Shown: positions 32,784 to 40,824 of the stretch, in pieces | Position numbering within the stretch: the stretch's first letter is position 1 | Layout: each line of letters starts with the position of its first letter | Assembly: GCA_022786605.1 (NCBI GenBank) | Contig: JALFWW010000016.1 | Coordinates: forward strand, 62,001-126,000 | Reading direction: 5' to 3' | DNA: 64,000 bases | Origin: Clostridia bacterium | GTDB taxonomy: Bacteria; Bacillota; Clostridia; Lachnospirales; Anaerotignaceae | The notes under the pieces: model-generated | What the model was told of the DNA's origin: nothing | The model's database searches: none | The model's input: only the letters and a program-made list of their open reading frames with translations | Translations under genes and position numbers: made by a program

Positions 32784-33704
32784 TTGGAAACCATAATAGG
32801 TCTAGGTGTTTCCGTTGCGTTGAATATTGTGTTGCTTGTGAAAATCATGCATATGCAGAAAAAACAGGCACAGCATACGGTGACAGAAGAAGGCATTCGT
32901 CAGATGGTAGATGCGGGCGGCAGCAACGGCTCAATTGATGAGTCAGAAAAAGAAATGATTAATAATATTTTTGAACTGAGCAATACGTCAGTGGAAGAAA
33001 TTGCCACACATCGTACTGATATTGTTGCCATCCCTTTAGAAGCTACTTTATCTGAGATCAAAGAAGTGCTTATGGAGGAAAAATATTCCCGTATTGTGGT
33101 ATATGAAGATAGTATAGATAACATTGTTGGTGTATTTCATGTGAAGGATTTGGTTAAGTATATCTTGACAGACTCTACCAGAATGGAAGAAGGTAATTTC
33201 CATCTGGAAGATATCATGATGCAGCCTTATTTTGTGCCATTTTCCAAGAAAACGGACGAGCTCATTGAAGAAATGCAGCGGGAAAAAGTGCATATGGCAA
33301 TCGTCATTGATGAATATGGCGGCACATCTGGTATTGTCACCATGGAAGACGTTATGGAAGAAATTGTTGGGAATATCTTTGATGAGTATGACCTGGAAGA
33401 GGAAGAAGATATTTGCCCCATTGATGAAGACAGCTATTCCATCAGCGGGAAAGCCGATTTGCAGGATGTTGCGGAACAGCTGGGAATCGTTTTTGAGGAT
33501 GATGAGGATTATGATACACTGGGCGGATATTTGATCGGACGTCTGGGTAGAATTCCGGAAGATGATGAAATGCCAGAAATCGCAGTGGGCGGCTGGCTGT
33601 TCCAGATCAAGCAGTTTGAAGAAAAGCGTATCGAAAAAGTTTATGCTTTACGGCAGCCGGAAACTGAAGGCGAAGCGGAAGCTGCCGCAGAGAATGAGGG
33701 ATAA
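32784..33704 (+). CDS. CorC/HlyC-type CBS-domain protein with single N-terminal membrane helix
   Basis: About 306 aa. Residues ~1-22 form one membrane helix. A KEMINNIFELSNTSVEEIATHRTDIVAI lead follows, then two CBS motifs (YSRIVVYEDSIDNIVGVFHVKDL; MAIVIDEYGGTSGIVTMEDVMEEIVGNIFDEYD) and a C-terminal CorC_HlyC domain (DLQDVAEQLGIVFEDDEDYDTLGGYLIGRLGRIP). Related full-length proteins carry a ~180-aa CNNM/DUF21 membrane domain for Mg/Co transport, which is missing here, so this is the short cytoplasmic-type form with one anchor. The TTG start at 32784 follows GGAGGG by 9 nt; ATG at 32757 has no such site. Ferritin follows 22 bp later. Confidence 0.82.
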   Translation: METIIGLGVSVALNIVLLVKIMHMQKKQAQHTVTEEGIRQMVDAGGSNGSIDESEKEMINNIFELSNTSVEEIATHRTDIVAIPLEATLSEIKEVLMEEKYSRIVVYEDSIDNIVGVFHVKDLVKYILTDSTRMEEGNFHLEDIMMQPYFVPFSKKTDELIEEMQREKVHMAIVIDEYGGTSGIVTMEDVMEEIVGNIFDEYDLEEEEDICPIDEDSYSISGKADLQDVAEQLGIVFEDDEDYDTLGGYLIGRLGRIPEDDEMPEIAVGGWLFQIKQFEEKRIEKVYALRQPETEGEAEAAAENEG

Positions 33705-33726
33705 GAACATCAAGGAGGAAATGATT

Positions 33727-34239
33727 ATGTTAAACGAAAAAGTAGCGCAGCTCATCAATGAACAGGTAAATAAGGAATTTTATTCCGCATATCTGTATCT
33801 GGATTTTGCCAACTATTATGAAGCAAAGGGTCTGGCAGGTTTTGCAAACTGGTATAAAATTCAGGCACAGGAAGAACGTGACCATGCAATGCTGTTCTAT
33901 CAGTATCTGCAGAACAATAACGCAACGGTTACATTGGAAGCCATCGCAAAACCCGATGTGCCTTTGAACAGCTTGATGGACCCTCTGAAAGCTGGTCTGG
34001 AACATGAAGTGTATGTAACAAACCTGATTCATACCATTTATGCTGCCGCACAGGAAGTGAATGACTTCCGTAGTATGCAGTTCCTGGATTGGTTTGTAAA
34101 AGAACAGGGCGAAGAAGAAACAAATGCTAATGATCTGATCACAAAAATGGAACTCTTCGGCAGCGATCCCAAGGCGCTGTATTTGTTGGATTCCGAAATG
34201 GCAGCAAGAGTTTATGTTGCGCCCAGTTTGGTGCTGTAA
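33727..34239 (+). CDS. Ferritin (non-heme, FtnA type)
   Basis: This 170-aa four-helix ferritin stores iron as ferric oxide. The ferroxidase ligands are visible in order: an N-terminal Glu in NKEFYSAYLYLDFANYYE, E-E-R-D-H in QEERDHAMLFYQYL, and the third-helix Glu and Gln in FVKEQGEEETNANDLI. AAGGAGG lies 8 nt before ATG 33727 but only 2 nt before ATG 33721, so the later start is chosen. It lies 22 bp after the CBS-protein gene, probably in one transcript. A divergent copy of the dispersed element follows and provides a terminator stem. Confidence 0.93.
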   Translation: MLNEKVAQLINEQVNKEFYSAYLYLDFANYYEAKGLAGFANWYKIQAQEERDHAMLFYQYLQNNNATVTLEAIAKPDVPLNSLMDPLKAGLEHEVYVTNLIHTIYAAAQEVNDFRSMQFLDWFVKEQGEEETNANDLITKMELFGSDPKALYLLDSEMAARVYVAPSLVL

Positions 34240-34269
34240 TGATTGCAATATGAAAAAGACAAAGCATCT

Positions 34270-34421
34270 TTAAGGGGTGTTTCGCATAAGGAAATAAATG
34301 ATAGCTGGAAATCTTTTTGTGAAAGAATTCCAGCTGTTTTTATTGTCATTGTTTTGTGAGTTTTTTCTATAAGAAATCAAGTAAAAGGCGTGTAAATCTT
34401 TCTTAAGGAGAAGCTGTTTTT
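34270..34421 (+). repeat. Dispersed intergenic element, copy C (divergent)
   Basis: It shares the start (TTAAGGGG...CATAA), a first hairpin in the same position (34303-34316 with 34322-34335, AGCTGGAA type) and the ending TAAGAAATCAAG...CTTTCTTAAGG. The body is shorter and more diverged than copies B and D. The hairpin plus T run ends ferritin transcription. Confidence 0.65.
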
Positions 34422-34463
34422 GATATATTGTCTTTTTTGATGTGCATATTTTCTCATTCGCTC

Positions 34464-34492
34464 TTGTTCCCCTTTTTGATTTGCGGTATACT
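34464..34492 (+). promoter_or_regulatory. Sigma-A promoter for the third AEC gene
   Basis: TTGTTC, 17 nt, TATACT, ending 30 nt before the start codon. Confidence 0.55.
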
Positions 34493-34522
34493 GAGGACAA
34501 TAGGGAAAAAGGGGGAAGGATT

Positions 34523-35446
34523 ATGAATGTGTTGGCAATTGTGCTGCCGGTGTTCTGCATGCTTGGACTTGGTATGGCTGCCAATCGCTTTGGCTGGATC
34601 AGCCGTGCCGGCATGGATGGCATTAAATTGGTAGCAACAAATATTATGCTGCCTGTTGTTCTGGTAGATGCGCTGGGTATGGCACAATATAATAAAGTGA
34701 CGCTGCTGCTGTTGTTTGTTATGATGATACAGCTGTTACTGGCAACAGGTGCTGGTTATTTGCTGCGTCCTTTCGTTGGCGGCAGTCAAAGCAGATATTT
34801 GCCTTTTCTGACAGCCAGCTTTGAAGGTGGTATGATGGCGTATCCATTGTATATGGCGTTATGCGGAGCAGATATGCTCTCTAATATCGCCGCTTTGGAT
34901 ATGGCAAACTGTATTTTTACATTTACGATCTATCTGGCATTGATCACTGCCACGGGAAAGGGGAAAAACGGCGGTGGTCAGCTGTTTTCCACTGTATTGC
35001 GCGCGCCGGCTATGTATGGGGTGGTATTGGGGATTTTACTTGGGGTCACTGGCATATTGCCAAAGATTGCTGCCAGCCGTGTTGGCGGTGTGTATTCTTC
35101 TTTGATTTCCATGATCACCACACCTGTTTCTGCATTGATTCTGCTGTGTGTAGGCTATGATTTGAAACTGGATCACCGCGTGCTTTCTTCTGCGGGAAAA
35201 TCCGCTGCCATTCGTCTGGTGCTGCAAGGAGTGCTTTTGGTGATGGTATGGTTTGTACTGCGTCATTTTGTAACAGAGCGGGAAATGAAAATTGCTGTGT
35301 TCCTGTATGCTTTTATGCCTCCTTGTTTTATGAGTCCATTATATGCTGTCAGAGAAAAAGACAAAGTATATACATCAACGACCATTTCGTTATATACTAT
35401 TTTGTCAATCATAGCCTTTACTGTTTTGTCTGTGATTTTTGGATGA
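34523..35446 (+). CDS. AEC family transporter
   Basis: This 307-aa membrane protein has about ten helices of the AEC superfamily: VLPVFCMLGLGMAANRF at the N terminus, FLTASFEGGMMAYPLYMALCG in the centre and MPPCFMSPLYAVRE near the end. It is similar in design to the two permeases at the left edge of the window. ATG 34523 follows AAAGGGGGAAGGATT; an earlier in-frame ATG at 34442 lies before the promoter. It is monocistronic with its own promoter and terminator. It probably transports an organic anion, but the substrate is unknown. Confidence 0.83.
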   Translation: MNVLAIVLPVFCMLGLGMAANRFGWISRAGMDGIKLVATNIMLPVVLVDALGMAQYNKVTLLLLFVMMIQLLLATGAGYLLRPFVGGSQSRYLPFLTASFEGGMMAYPLYMALCGADMLSNIAALDMANCIFTFTIYLALITATGKGKNGGGQLFSTVLRAPAMYGVVLGILLGVTGILPKIAASRVGGVYSSLISMITTPVSALILLCVGYDLKLDHRVLSSAGKSAAIRLVLQGVLLVMVWFVLRHFVTEREMKIAVFLYAFMPPCFMSPLYAVREKDKVYTSTTISLYTILSIIAFTVLSVIFG

Positions 35447-35451
35447 TTTTG

Positions 35452-35486
35452 AAAGCCGCTTCTTTCTGTTCAGAGCGGCTTTTTCT
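35452..35486 (+). terminator. Rho-independent terminator
   Basis: AAAGCCGCT (35452-35460) pairs with AGCGGCTTT (35474-35482), followed by TTTC. It ends the AEC gene. Confidence 0.8.
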
Positions 35487-35550
35487 TATGGCTTGCCACA
35501 AAGCGGCTTTTGGAATTTGTAAGAGGAAAAAACTTCGGGAAAATTCGCTA

Positions 35551-35579
35551 TTGTATCTTTTGATATTTCTATTTATAAT
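35551..35579 (+). promoter_or_regulatory. Sigma-A promoter for the PPi-phosphofructokinase gene
   Basis: TTGTAT, 17 nt, TATAAT, 56 nt before the ATG. Confidence 0.75.
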
Positions 35580-35635
35580 GTACCATAGCGAATACGCATA
35601 GCAAATGCAATGAGCAACAGAAAGGCGGAAGAAAC

Positions 35636-36862
35636 ATGAAAAAAAATTTGCTGGTAGCCCAATCCGGCGGTCCTTCGGCAGCCATCAATGCCACTCTTTG
35701 CGGTGTGGTGGAAATGGGATTGGAGCATCCGGAGATTGAGAAAATATATGGTGTAAAAAATGGGATCATGGGCATGTTGTCTGAGCGGTTTGTGGATCTG
35801 ACGGAATTGCTGGCAGATGAAAGTGCGCGTCAGCTGCTTTGTCAGACACCGTCTTCCGCTTTGGGGGCCTGTCACATGAAATTATCTCCCTGGGAAGAAA
35901 ATGCTTTTGAGTATGAAAAAACCATCAGCATTTTCAGAAAATATAATATTGGCTATTTTATGTATATCGGTGGCAGTGACTCTATGGACACTGTACATAA
36001 ATTATCAGAATACTGTCGAAATCATCATATCAATGACATCAAAATCATTGGCGTGCCAAAGGCCATTGAAAACGACCTGGCGGAAACGGACCATTCTCCA
36101 GGTTTTGGTTCTGCTGCGAAATATATCGGCACCACATTGACGGAAATTGCCTGTGACTGCAATGTATATGCCCTTCCTTCCATTACAGTAGTAGAAATCA
36201 TGGGGCAGGATACGGGCTGGCTGACAGCTTCTGCTGCTCTGGCAAGACTCAATGGAGATGCTGCGCCGGATTTGATTTATCTGAGTGAACGTCCTTTTTC
36301 TGTAGAACAGTTCCTGTTTGATGTGCGGGAAAAAATGATGGAAAAACGTTCTGTCATTGTGGCAGTCAGTGAAGGTCTGCGCAACGAAGATGGCACTTAT
36401 CTGACAGATAGCTTGCAGAATCGAGTGGAGGACGAATTCGGACATCGAATTCTGGCAGGTGTTTCCCGCTTTCTGGAAGAAATTCTGCGGCAGGAGATTG
36501 GATGCAAAGTCCGCAGTGTGGAACTGAATTTGATGCAGCGCAGCGCTTCCCATGTGGCAAGTGCTACAGATATTCAGGAAGCCTGTTTGATGGGACGGGA
36601 AGCCGTTCGATACGCGCTGGAGGGTGGCAGCGGTGAAATGGCTTGTCTGCGCAGAATTTCTGACATGCCTTATGAAACAGAAATATTCTTTATGCCCGTG
36701 GAACAGGTAGTCAATCGTGTGAAACGTGTGCCGGATGCGTGGATCAATGAGGAAGGCAATGATATCACACAGGAAATGATGGATTATCTGATGCCTCTGA
36801 TTCAGGGAGAGATGCCTTGTACCTATGAAAATGGTGTGCCTGTGCACTTCCATATTTCTTGA
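35636..36862 (+). CDS. 6-phosphofructokinase, pyrophosphate-dependent type
   Basis: This 408-aa phosphofructokinase has the QSGGPSAAINATL nucleotide/PPi loop, YIGGSDSMDTVHKL and GVPKAIENDL. A GGSDS in place of the ATP-enzymes' GGDGS, together with the Lys in PKxIxND, is the accepted sequence mark of PPi use. Such enzymes catalyse reversible fructose-6-phosphate/fructose-1,6-bisphosphate conversion with PPi and are common in anaerobes that save ATP. EIMGQDTGWLTASAAL is the substrate-side helix. GAAAGGCGGAAGAAAC precedes the ATG. Confidence 0.9.
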   Translation: MKKNLLVAQSGGPSAAINATLCGVVEMGLEHPEIEKIYGVKNGIMGMLSERFVDLTELLADESARQLLCQTPSSALGACHMKLSPWEENAFEYEKTISIFRKYNIGYFMYIGGSDSMDTVHKLSEYCRNHHINDIKIIGVPKAIENDLAETDHSPGFGSAAKYIGTTLTEIACDCNVYALPSITVVEIMGQDTGWLTASAALARLNGDAAPDLIYLSERPFSVEQFLFDVREKMMEKRSVIVAVSEGLRNEDGTYLTDSLQNRVEDEFGHRILAGVSRFLEEILRQEIGCKVRSVELNLMQRSASHVASATDIQEACLMGREAVRYALEGGSGEMACLRRISDMPYETEIFFMPVEQVVNRVKRVPDAWINEEGNDITQEMMDYLMPLIQGEMPCTYENGVPVHFHIS

Positions 36863-36880
36863 CCGCATTCAAAAAAATGT

Positions 36881-36909
36881 ATAAATCAGCCAAAAGTCGT
36901 CCATACTTT
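36881..36909 (+). promoter_or_regulatory. Possible sigma-E-like promoter for the BofC-like gene
   Basis: ATA (36881-36883), 18 nt, CATACTTT resembles the sigma-E pattern ATA-N16-18-CATACAnT. The implied start lies very close to the ribosome binding site, which weakens the call. Confidence 0.3.
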
Positions 36910-36926
36910 TCATCGAGGTGGTAGGT

Positions 36927-37469
36927 ATGAAAAGAGGGATTGCGCTTTTGGCTGTTTTTGTTTTTCTCTCCTGCACAGCGGCGGGGTATTTGTACGCCAA
37001 AAAGACACAAGAGCCGGTGACCCGGGAGCGGCAGATGGAGAAAAGGGAACCCGTTGCCAAGGAAAAAGCTGTCATCGGAGAAAATGCGGAAATTGTTTAT
37101 CAATATTATTATACGGAAGATCAAATCACTGCGGAACAGGTGGAGCCAGTACAAAATTATCTTTTGGGTTTGAATCTGGCGCAAGTGCGCAGCATTTATA
37201 ATGGCTGGCAGGTGGTTTACTTTTCACCGGACAAAGTGATTTTGAGAAGTACGGTGGAAGGACGCAGTGACGAGAGCTTCCTCTTAGGAGAACAGAATGG
37301 CATGTTGGCTGTTTTTCAGGAAAATGCCGATGGAAAAATAACATTATATGAATGTACGGATGTTCCTTTGTCTGTATTGCCGGAATGGGAACGTCAGCAG
37401 ATTCGGGAAGGTGTACGAATATTGGGCGAGGATAACCTTGCCAAAGTTCTGGCAGATTATATCAGCTGA
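36927..37469 (+). CDS. BofC C-terminal-domain-like exported protein
   Basis: This 180-aa protein has an N-terminal membrane anchor or signal segment (GIALLAVFVFLSCTAAGYLYA). The ~120-residue exported domain has NAEIVYQYYYTEDQIT, GWQVVYFSPDKVILRSTV, LLGEQNGMLAVFQE and ECTDVPLSVLPEWERQQIREGVRI. That order matches BofC C-terminal-domain proteins of Clostridia. In B. subtilis BofC lies in the intermembrane space of the forespore and delays pro-sigma-K processing through SpoIVB. The ATG at 36927 follows GAGGTGG. It is monocistronic and begins 64 bp after PFK. The family call is by pattern, not by alignment. Confidence 0.6.
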   Translation: MKRGIALLAVFVFLSCTAAGYLYAKKTQEPVTRERQMEKREPVAKEKAVIGENAEIVYQYYYTEDQITAEQVEPVQNYLLGLNLAQVRSIYNGWQVVYFSPDKVILRSTVEGRSDESFLLGEQNGMLAVFQENADGKITLYECTDVPLSVLPEWERQQIREGVRILGEDNLAKVLADYIS

Positions 37470-37720
37470 CTTCTATGGAAAAGAGAGAAAAAATTCCAAA
37501 ATATGTGAGAAATATCAACTTTTGGAGGGAATGGAAGAAGTTTGTCTGTTCAATATGGTTTTGGCAAAAATGATAAAATCATTGTAGGAAATGAAATTCC
37601 TTTATCTAAAATCACGGAGAAACTTTTGTCAACAAAGTGATTTTTGGGAAAATGGCAAAAAGTACAGTTTGTTTTTTTTGATATGTAAGAAAAATTTTTA
37701 AAAAAATTTCAAAATTATGC

Positions 37721-37749
37721 TAGACATTTAGTGTCCCACGTGCTATAAT
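37721..37749 (+). promoter_or_regulatory. Strong promoter of the candidate small RNA
   Basis: TAGACA, 17 nt, TATAAT, preceded by about 40 bp of A/T tracts that resemble an UP element. No reading frame follows at sensible spacing. Confidence 0.75.
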
Positions 37750-37755
37750 AACAAC

Positions 37756-37867
37756 TGTGAAAACTCCCCAATATTTTCACATTGCGGTAAGACGCAATCC
37801 CAATAAGAAATACCTTCTCTTTGTGAAAATGAGCAGCCATCGGCAGGTTGCTCATTTTCATTTTGTC
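37756..37867 (+). ncRNA. Candidate small RNA (or attenuator leader) upstream of the GH13 gene
   Basis: A strong promoter is followed by about 110 nt containing three stems: TGTGAAAA/TTTTCACA (37756-37763 with 37774-37781), ATTGCG/CGCAAT (37781-37786 with 37793-37798), and a 12-bp terminator stem TGAAAATGAGCA/TGCTCATTTTCA (37824-37835 with 37849-37860) ending in TTTTG. The glycosidase gene has its own perfect promoter beyond the terminator, so this is best read as an independent RNA. The second segment (TTTTCACA) can alternatively pair with TGTGAAAA at 37822-37829, which would open the terminator. I do not recognise a known RNA family. The rest of 37470-37720 is AT-rich without features. Confidence 0.55.
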
Positions 37868-37884
37868 CAAAAAAAAGTCAGTGT

Positions 37885-37913
37885 TTGACATGAATTTTTC
37901 AGCATATTATAAT
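37885..37913 (+). promoter_or_regulatory. Consensus sigma-A promoter for the GH13 gene
   Basis: TTGACA, 17 nt, TATAAT, 22 nt before the ATG at 37935. Confidence 0.9.
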
Positions 37914-37934
37914 TGGTGCAGGGACGGTGAAAAT

Positions 37935-39998
37935 ATGGATTATTATTTGGACTTGGTGCAAAGCGTAAAAAGGAAATACAGACTTTGCAGGGAAGCGTTT
38001 TTGCCACAGGCTGTGTTCAGTGACGAATCGGAAAACTTCCGGAAACCGGCAGAACCGTCAGCCGAAGATTTTGTGGAAATTTCTATACTGACTGGACGCA
38101 ATAATGCGTCGGCAGTATATTTATGTGCAGATGATAAAAGACTGTTGATGGAACGGATAGAAAGTGACAACGTCTTTGATCGTTATCGTGTTGTTTTGCC
38201 GCCAACAGAAGAAGCGGCGAATTACTTTTTCCAGATCATTCATAATGAAACGACTTATTATTATACAAGAAATGGCGTTTCTCAGGAATTTCCTATGGAC
38301 GGATATTTCCGGCTGCTGCGGAATTTCCAGACGCCTGCATGGGCGCGGGGCGCAGTGATGTACCAGATTTTTGTAGATCGTTTTTGTAACGGAGATACTT
38401 CTAACGATGTGAAAACGGGGGAATATAATTATCTGGAAAATCAGGTGCGGGCAGTGAAAGACTGGTATGCCCAGCCGGAAGACGGCGATTTCTGCCATTT
38501 TTACGGCGGCGATTTGCAGGGGATTTTGCAGAAAATGGATTATCTGCAAAATTTGGGTGTGGAAGTATTATATCTGAATCCCATTTTTGTTTCTCCCAGC
38601 AGTCATAAATACGATATTCAGGATTATGACCATGTGGACCCTCACTTTGGCGTGATCGTGGAAGATTATGACAAAGTGGTGGAACCCGGTGAGAAGAACA
38701 GTCAGGCAAAAGCCTACATTACTCGAACCACAAGTGAACGGAATCTCATGGAAAGTGACGCACTTTTCATTCGTCTGGTAGAGGAAGCCCACAAAAGAGG
38801 CATGCGTGTCATTCTGGATGGGGTGTTCAACCATTGTGGTGGATTTCATAAATGGCTGGATCGGGAAGAAATTTACAAATATCAGAAAAAAGGCGCTTAT
38901 TACTGTAAACAAAGCCCTTATCACGATTATTTTTATTGGAAAGAAGATGGCTCTTATGAGGGGTGGTGGGATTATCCAAACCATCCCAAACTGAATATGG
39001 AAAACTGTTCTGCGCTGTATTGGGAAATCATGCGTATTGGGCAGAAATGGGTTTCTCCCCCTTATAACGCTGATGGTTGGCGGTTGGATGTGGCGGCAGA
39101 TGTGGGAAAATCAGAGGATTTCAATCATAAATTCTGGCATGATTTCCGCAATGCTGTGAAAAGAGTCAATCCAGAAGCTTTGATTCTGGCAGAACATTAC
39201 GGGGATGCGGAAGCGTGGCTCAGAGGCGACCAGTGGGATGGCGTTATGAATTACGACGCTTTCATGGAACCAGTTTCCTGGTATTTCACGGGCATTTCCA
39301 AACATAGCACAGAATCTCGCCCGGATCTGAAAAACAACAACGCCGCTTTCTGGAATACCATTCGGTATCAAATGGGCAGAATGCCTGCACAAGCGGCGGG
39401 GGTTGCCATGAATGAACTTTCCAACCACGACCATTCCCGTTTTTTGACCAGAACAAACGGAAGGATAGGTCGACTCCATACAGATGGCGCCCAGGCAGCG
39501 AATAGGGGTGTCAATAAAGCTGTTTTTCGGGAAGCGGTATTGCTGCAAATGACTTGGATAGGTGCGCCTACGGTGTATTATGGAGATGAGGCAGGTGTAA
39601 CTGGCTGGACAGACCCGGATAACCGCAGACCTTTCCCTTGGAATCGGGAAGATGATGAGCTGATACAATATCATAAAATACTCATTGGTTTGCGGAAAAC
39701 GCATATTTCCTTGCGGAAAGGCTCTTTGAAATCTTTGGAAACAGAAGATGGTATTCTGGCATATGGGCGTTTCTGTAAAGAAGAACGCTGTTTGGTTGTT
39801 TGCAACAATCGAGAGGAATCTGTGCAAGTTTCTTTGCCTGTATGGGAGATCGGTGTGCAGTGCTATGGCAGAATGGAAATTTTGCTTAAGACAAAAGAAA
39901 TGGATTATTTTACGGAAAAAGAACTGCTGTCAGTGAAAAATGGCATGGTACAGCTGGAAATGCCACCTCACAGCGGTATATTGATGAAAGAAGTGTAA
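37935..39998 (+). CDS. Glycoside hydrolase family 13 (neopullulanase/cyclomaltodextrinase-like)
   Basis: This 687-aa cytoplasmic GH13 enzyme has an N-terminal ~130-residue beta domain as in neopullulanase/cyclomaltodextrinase. The TIM barrel has region I DGVFNHCG, region II DGWRLDVAAD (nucleophile Asp), region III ILAEHYGDAEAWL (acid/base Glu) and region IV NHDHSRF. MNELSNHDHS and YYGDEAGVTGWTDPDNRRPFPW are further typical loops. It probably hydrolyses alpha-1,4 (and some 1,6) links of imported maltodextrins. No signal peptide is present. The start at 37935 follows GGACGGTGAAAAT; an upstream in-frame ATG would lie before the promoter. The RluA gene follows after 3 bp. Confidence 0.9.
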   Translation: MDYYLDLVQSVKRKYRLCREAFLPQAVFSDESENFRKPAEPSAEDFVEISILTGRNNASAVYLCADDKRLLMERIESDNVFDRYRVVLPPTEEAANYFFQIIHNETTYYYTRNGVSQEFPMDGYFRLLRNFQTPAWARGAVMYQIFVDRFCNGDTSNDVKTGEYNYLENQVRAVKDWYAQPEDGDFCHFYGGDLQGILQKMDYLQNLGVEVLYLNPIFVSPSSHKYDIQDYDHVDPHFGVIVEDYDKVVEPGEKNSQAKAYITRTTSERNLMESDALFIRLVEEAHKRGMRVILDGVFNHCGGFHKWLDREEIYKYQKKGAYYCKQSPYHDYFYWKEDGSYEGWWDYPNHPKLNMENCSALYWEIMRIGQKWVSPPYNADGWRLDVAADVGKSEDFNHKFWHDFRNAVKRVNPEALILAEHYGDAEAWLRGDQWDGVMNYDAFMEPVSWYFTGISKHSTESRPDLKNNNAAFWNTIRYQMGRMPAQAAGVAMNELSNHDHSRFLTRTNGRIGRLHTDGAQAANRGVNKAVFREAVLLQMTWIGAPTVYYGDEAGVTGWTDPDNRRPFPWNREDDELIQYHKILIGLRKTHISLRKGSLKSLETEDGILAYGRFCKEERCLVVCNNREESVQVSLPVWEIGVQCYGRMEILLKTKEMDYFTEKELLSVKNGMVQLEMPPHSGILMKEV

Positions 39999-40001
39999 GG
40001 C

Positions 40002-40679
40002 ATGGATTTGCGGATATTATTTGAAAATGCGGATATGGTGGCTGTGGAAAAACCACAGGGCATGCCTGCCCAGCCAGACAGAACAGGGGACGCGGATTTG
40101 CTTTCCCTGCTGTCAGCACAGATGAAGCAAGAATTGGGTCTGGTGCATCGTCTGGATCGCCCTGTTGGAGGCATTATGGTGTTTGCCAAAACAAAACAGG
40201 CAGAAGCAGCCCTTTCTAAAATGATGCAGGCAGGCGGCTGGCGAAAATCTTATCTGACTGTCCTTTGGGGCACTTTGGAAGAAAAAAACGGTACTTGGAC
40301 AGATTATCTTTTCAAAAACGCCAGAACCAATCTGTCAGAAGTGGTATCTCCTTCCAGAAAAGGCGCAAAGAAAGCCATTCTGCATTATCAGGTGTTGGCG
40401 GAAACCATGTGGAATGAACAGCCTCTTTCTCTGGTGGAAATCACATTGGAAACAGGGCGGCATCATCAGATTCGTGTCCAGACTTCCCATCACGGTGCAC
40501 CCATTTGGGGTGACAGGAAGTATAATACATTGCAGCCCATGAGAGGCGTTGGCAATATGGCTTTGTGGTCATGGAAACTGGAAGGAAAATGGGAAAAACA
40601 GAAAGATGGTTTTTCCATCCGCTCTTTGCCCAGTGATATGCCATTTTCGCTTTTTTCGGAAAAATTGGGAGAAATGTAA
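40002..40679 (+). CDS. RluA family pseudouridine synthase
   Basis: This 225-aa RNA pseudouridine synthase lacks an S4 domain. The catalytic Asp is in LGLVHRLDRPVGGIMVFAKTKQA. Also seen are the LFKNARTNLSEVVSPSRKGAKKA insertion, VEITLETGRHHQIRVQ and APIWGDRKYN. It isomerises specific uridines in rRNA or tRNA; the precise target cannot be read from sequence. It begins 3 bp after the glycosidase stop, so translation is probably coupled even though the functions look unrelated. Confidence 0.9.
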   Translation: MDLRILFENADMVAVEKPQGMPAQPDRTGDADLLSLLSAQMKQELGLVHRLDRPVGGIMVFAKTKQAEAALSKMMQAGGWRKSYLTVLWGTLEEKNGTWTDYLFKNARTNLSEVVSPSRKGAKKAILHYQVLAETMWNEQPLSLVEITLETGRHHQIRVQTSHHGAPIWGDRKYNTLQPMRGVGNMALWSWKLEGKWEKQKDGFSIRSLPSDMPFSLFSEKLGEM

Positions 40680-40689
40680 AAAAGTTGTT

Positions 40690-40718
40690 TTGCTTTTTTT
40701 TGCAATGTGTATTATAAT
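40690..40718 (+). promoter_or_regulatory. Sigma-A promoter for clpC
   Basis: TTGCTT, 17 nt, TATAAT, about 107 nt before the clpC start. No CtsR heptad repeats or CIRCE element is seen. Confidence 0.6.
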
Positions 40719-40740
40719 GTTCTTGAAAATAGAGAAACAG

Positions 40741-40770
40741 ATAAAAGAACAGCGATGTTCTTTTATTTTC
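40741..40770 (+). promoter_or_regulatory. Perfect hairpin in the clpC leader
   Basis: ATAAAAGAACA (40741-40751) and TGTTCTTTTAT (40756-40766) form an 11-bp perfect stem closed by a GCGA tetraloop, then TTTC. It lies between promoter and start codon, so it is either an attenuator or a stability/heat-sensing stem. Confidence 0.55.
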
Positions 40771-40824
40771 ATTATAAAATTAGCAATCACAAAGGTGGTT
40801 GGCTAACAAAACAAAGGACGGTGA

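Noticed and set aside
37848-37934. Upstream extension of the GH13 gene to an earlier ATG
   Set aside because: The extension covers the terminator stem and the gene's own -35/-10 promoter, and ATG 37935 has a suitable site upstream.
40680-40824. CtsR or CIRCE heat-shock operator before clpC
   Set aside because: Neither the GGTCAAA heptad repeat nor the TTAGCACTC inverted repeat is present.
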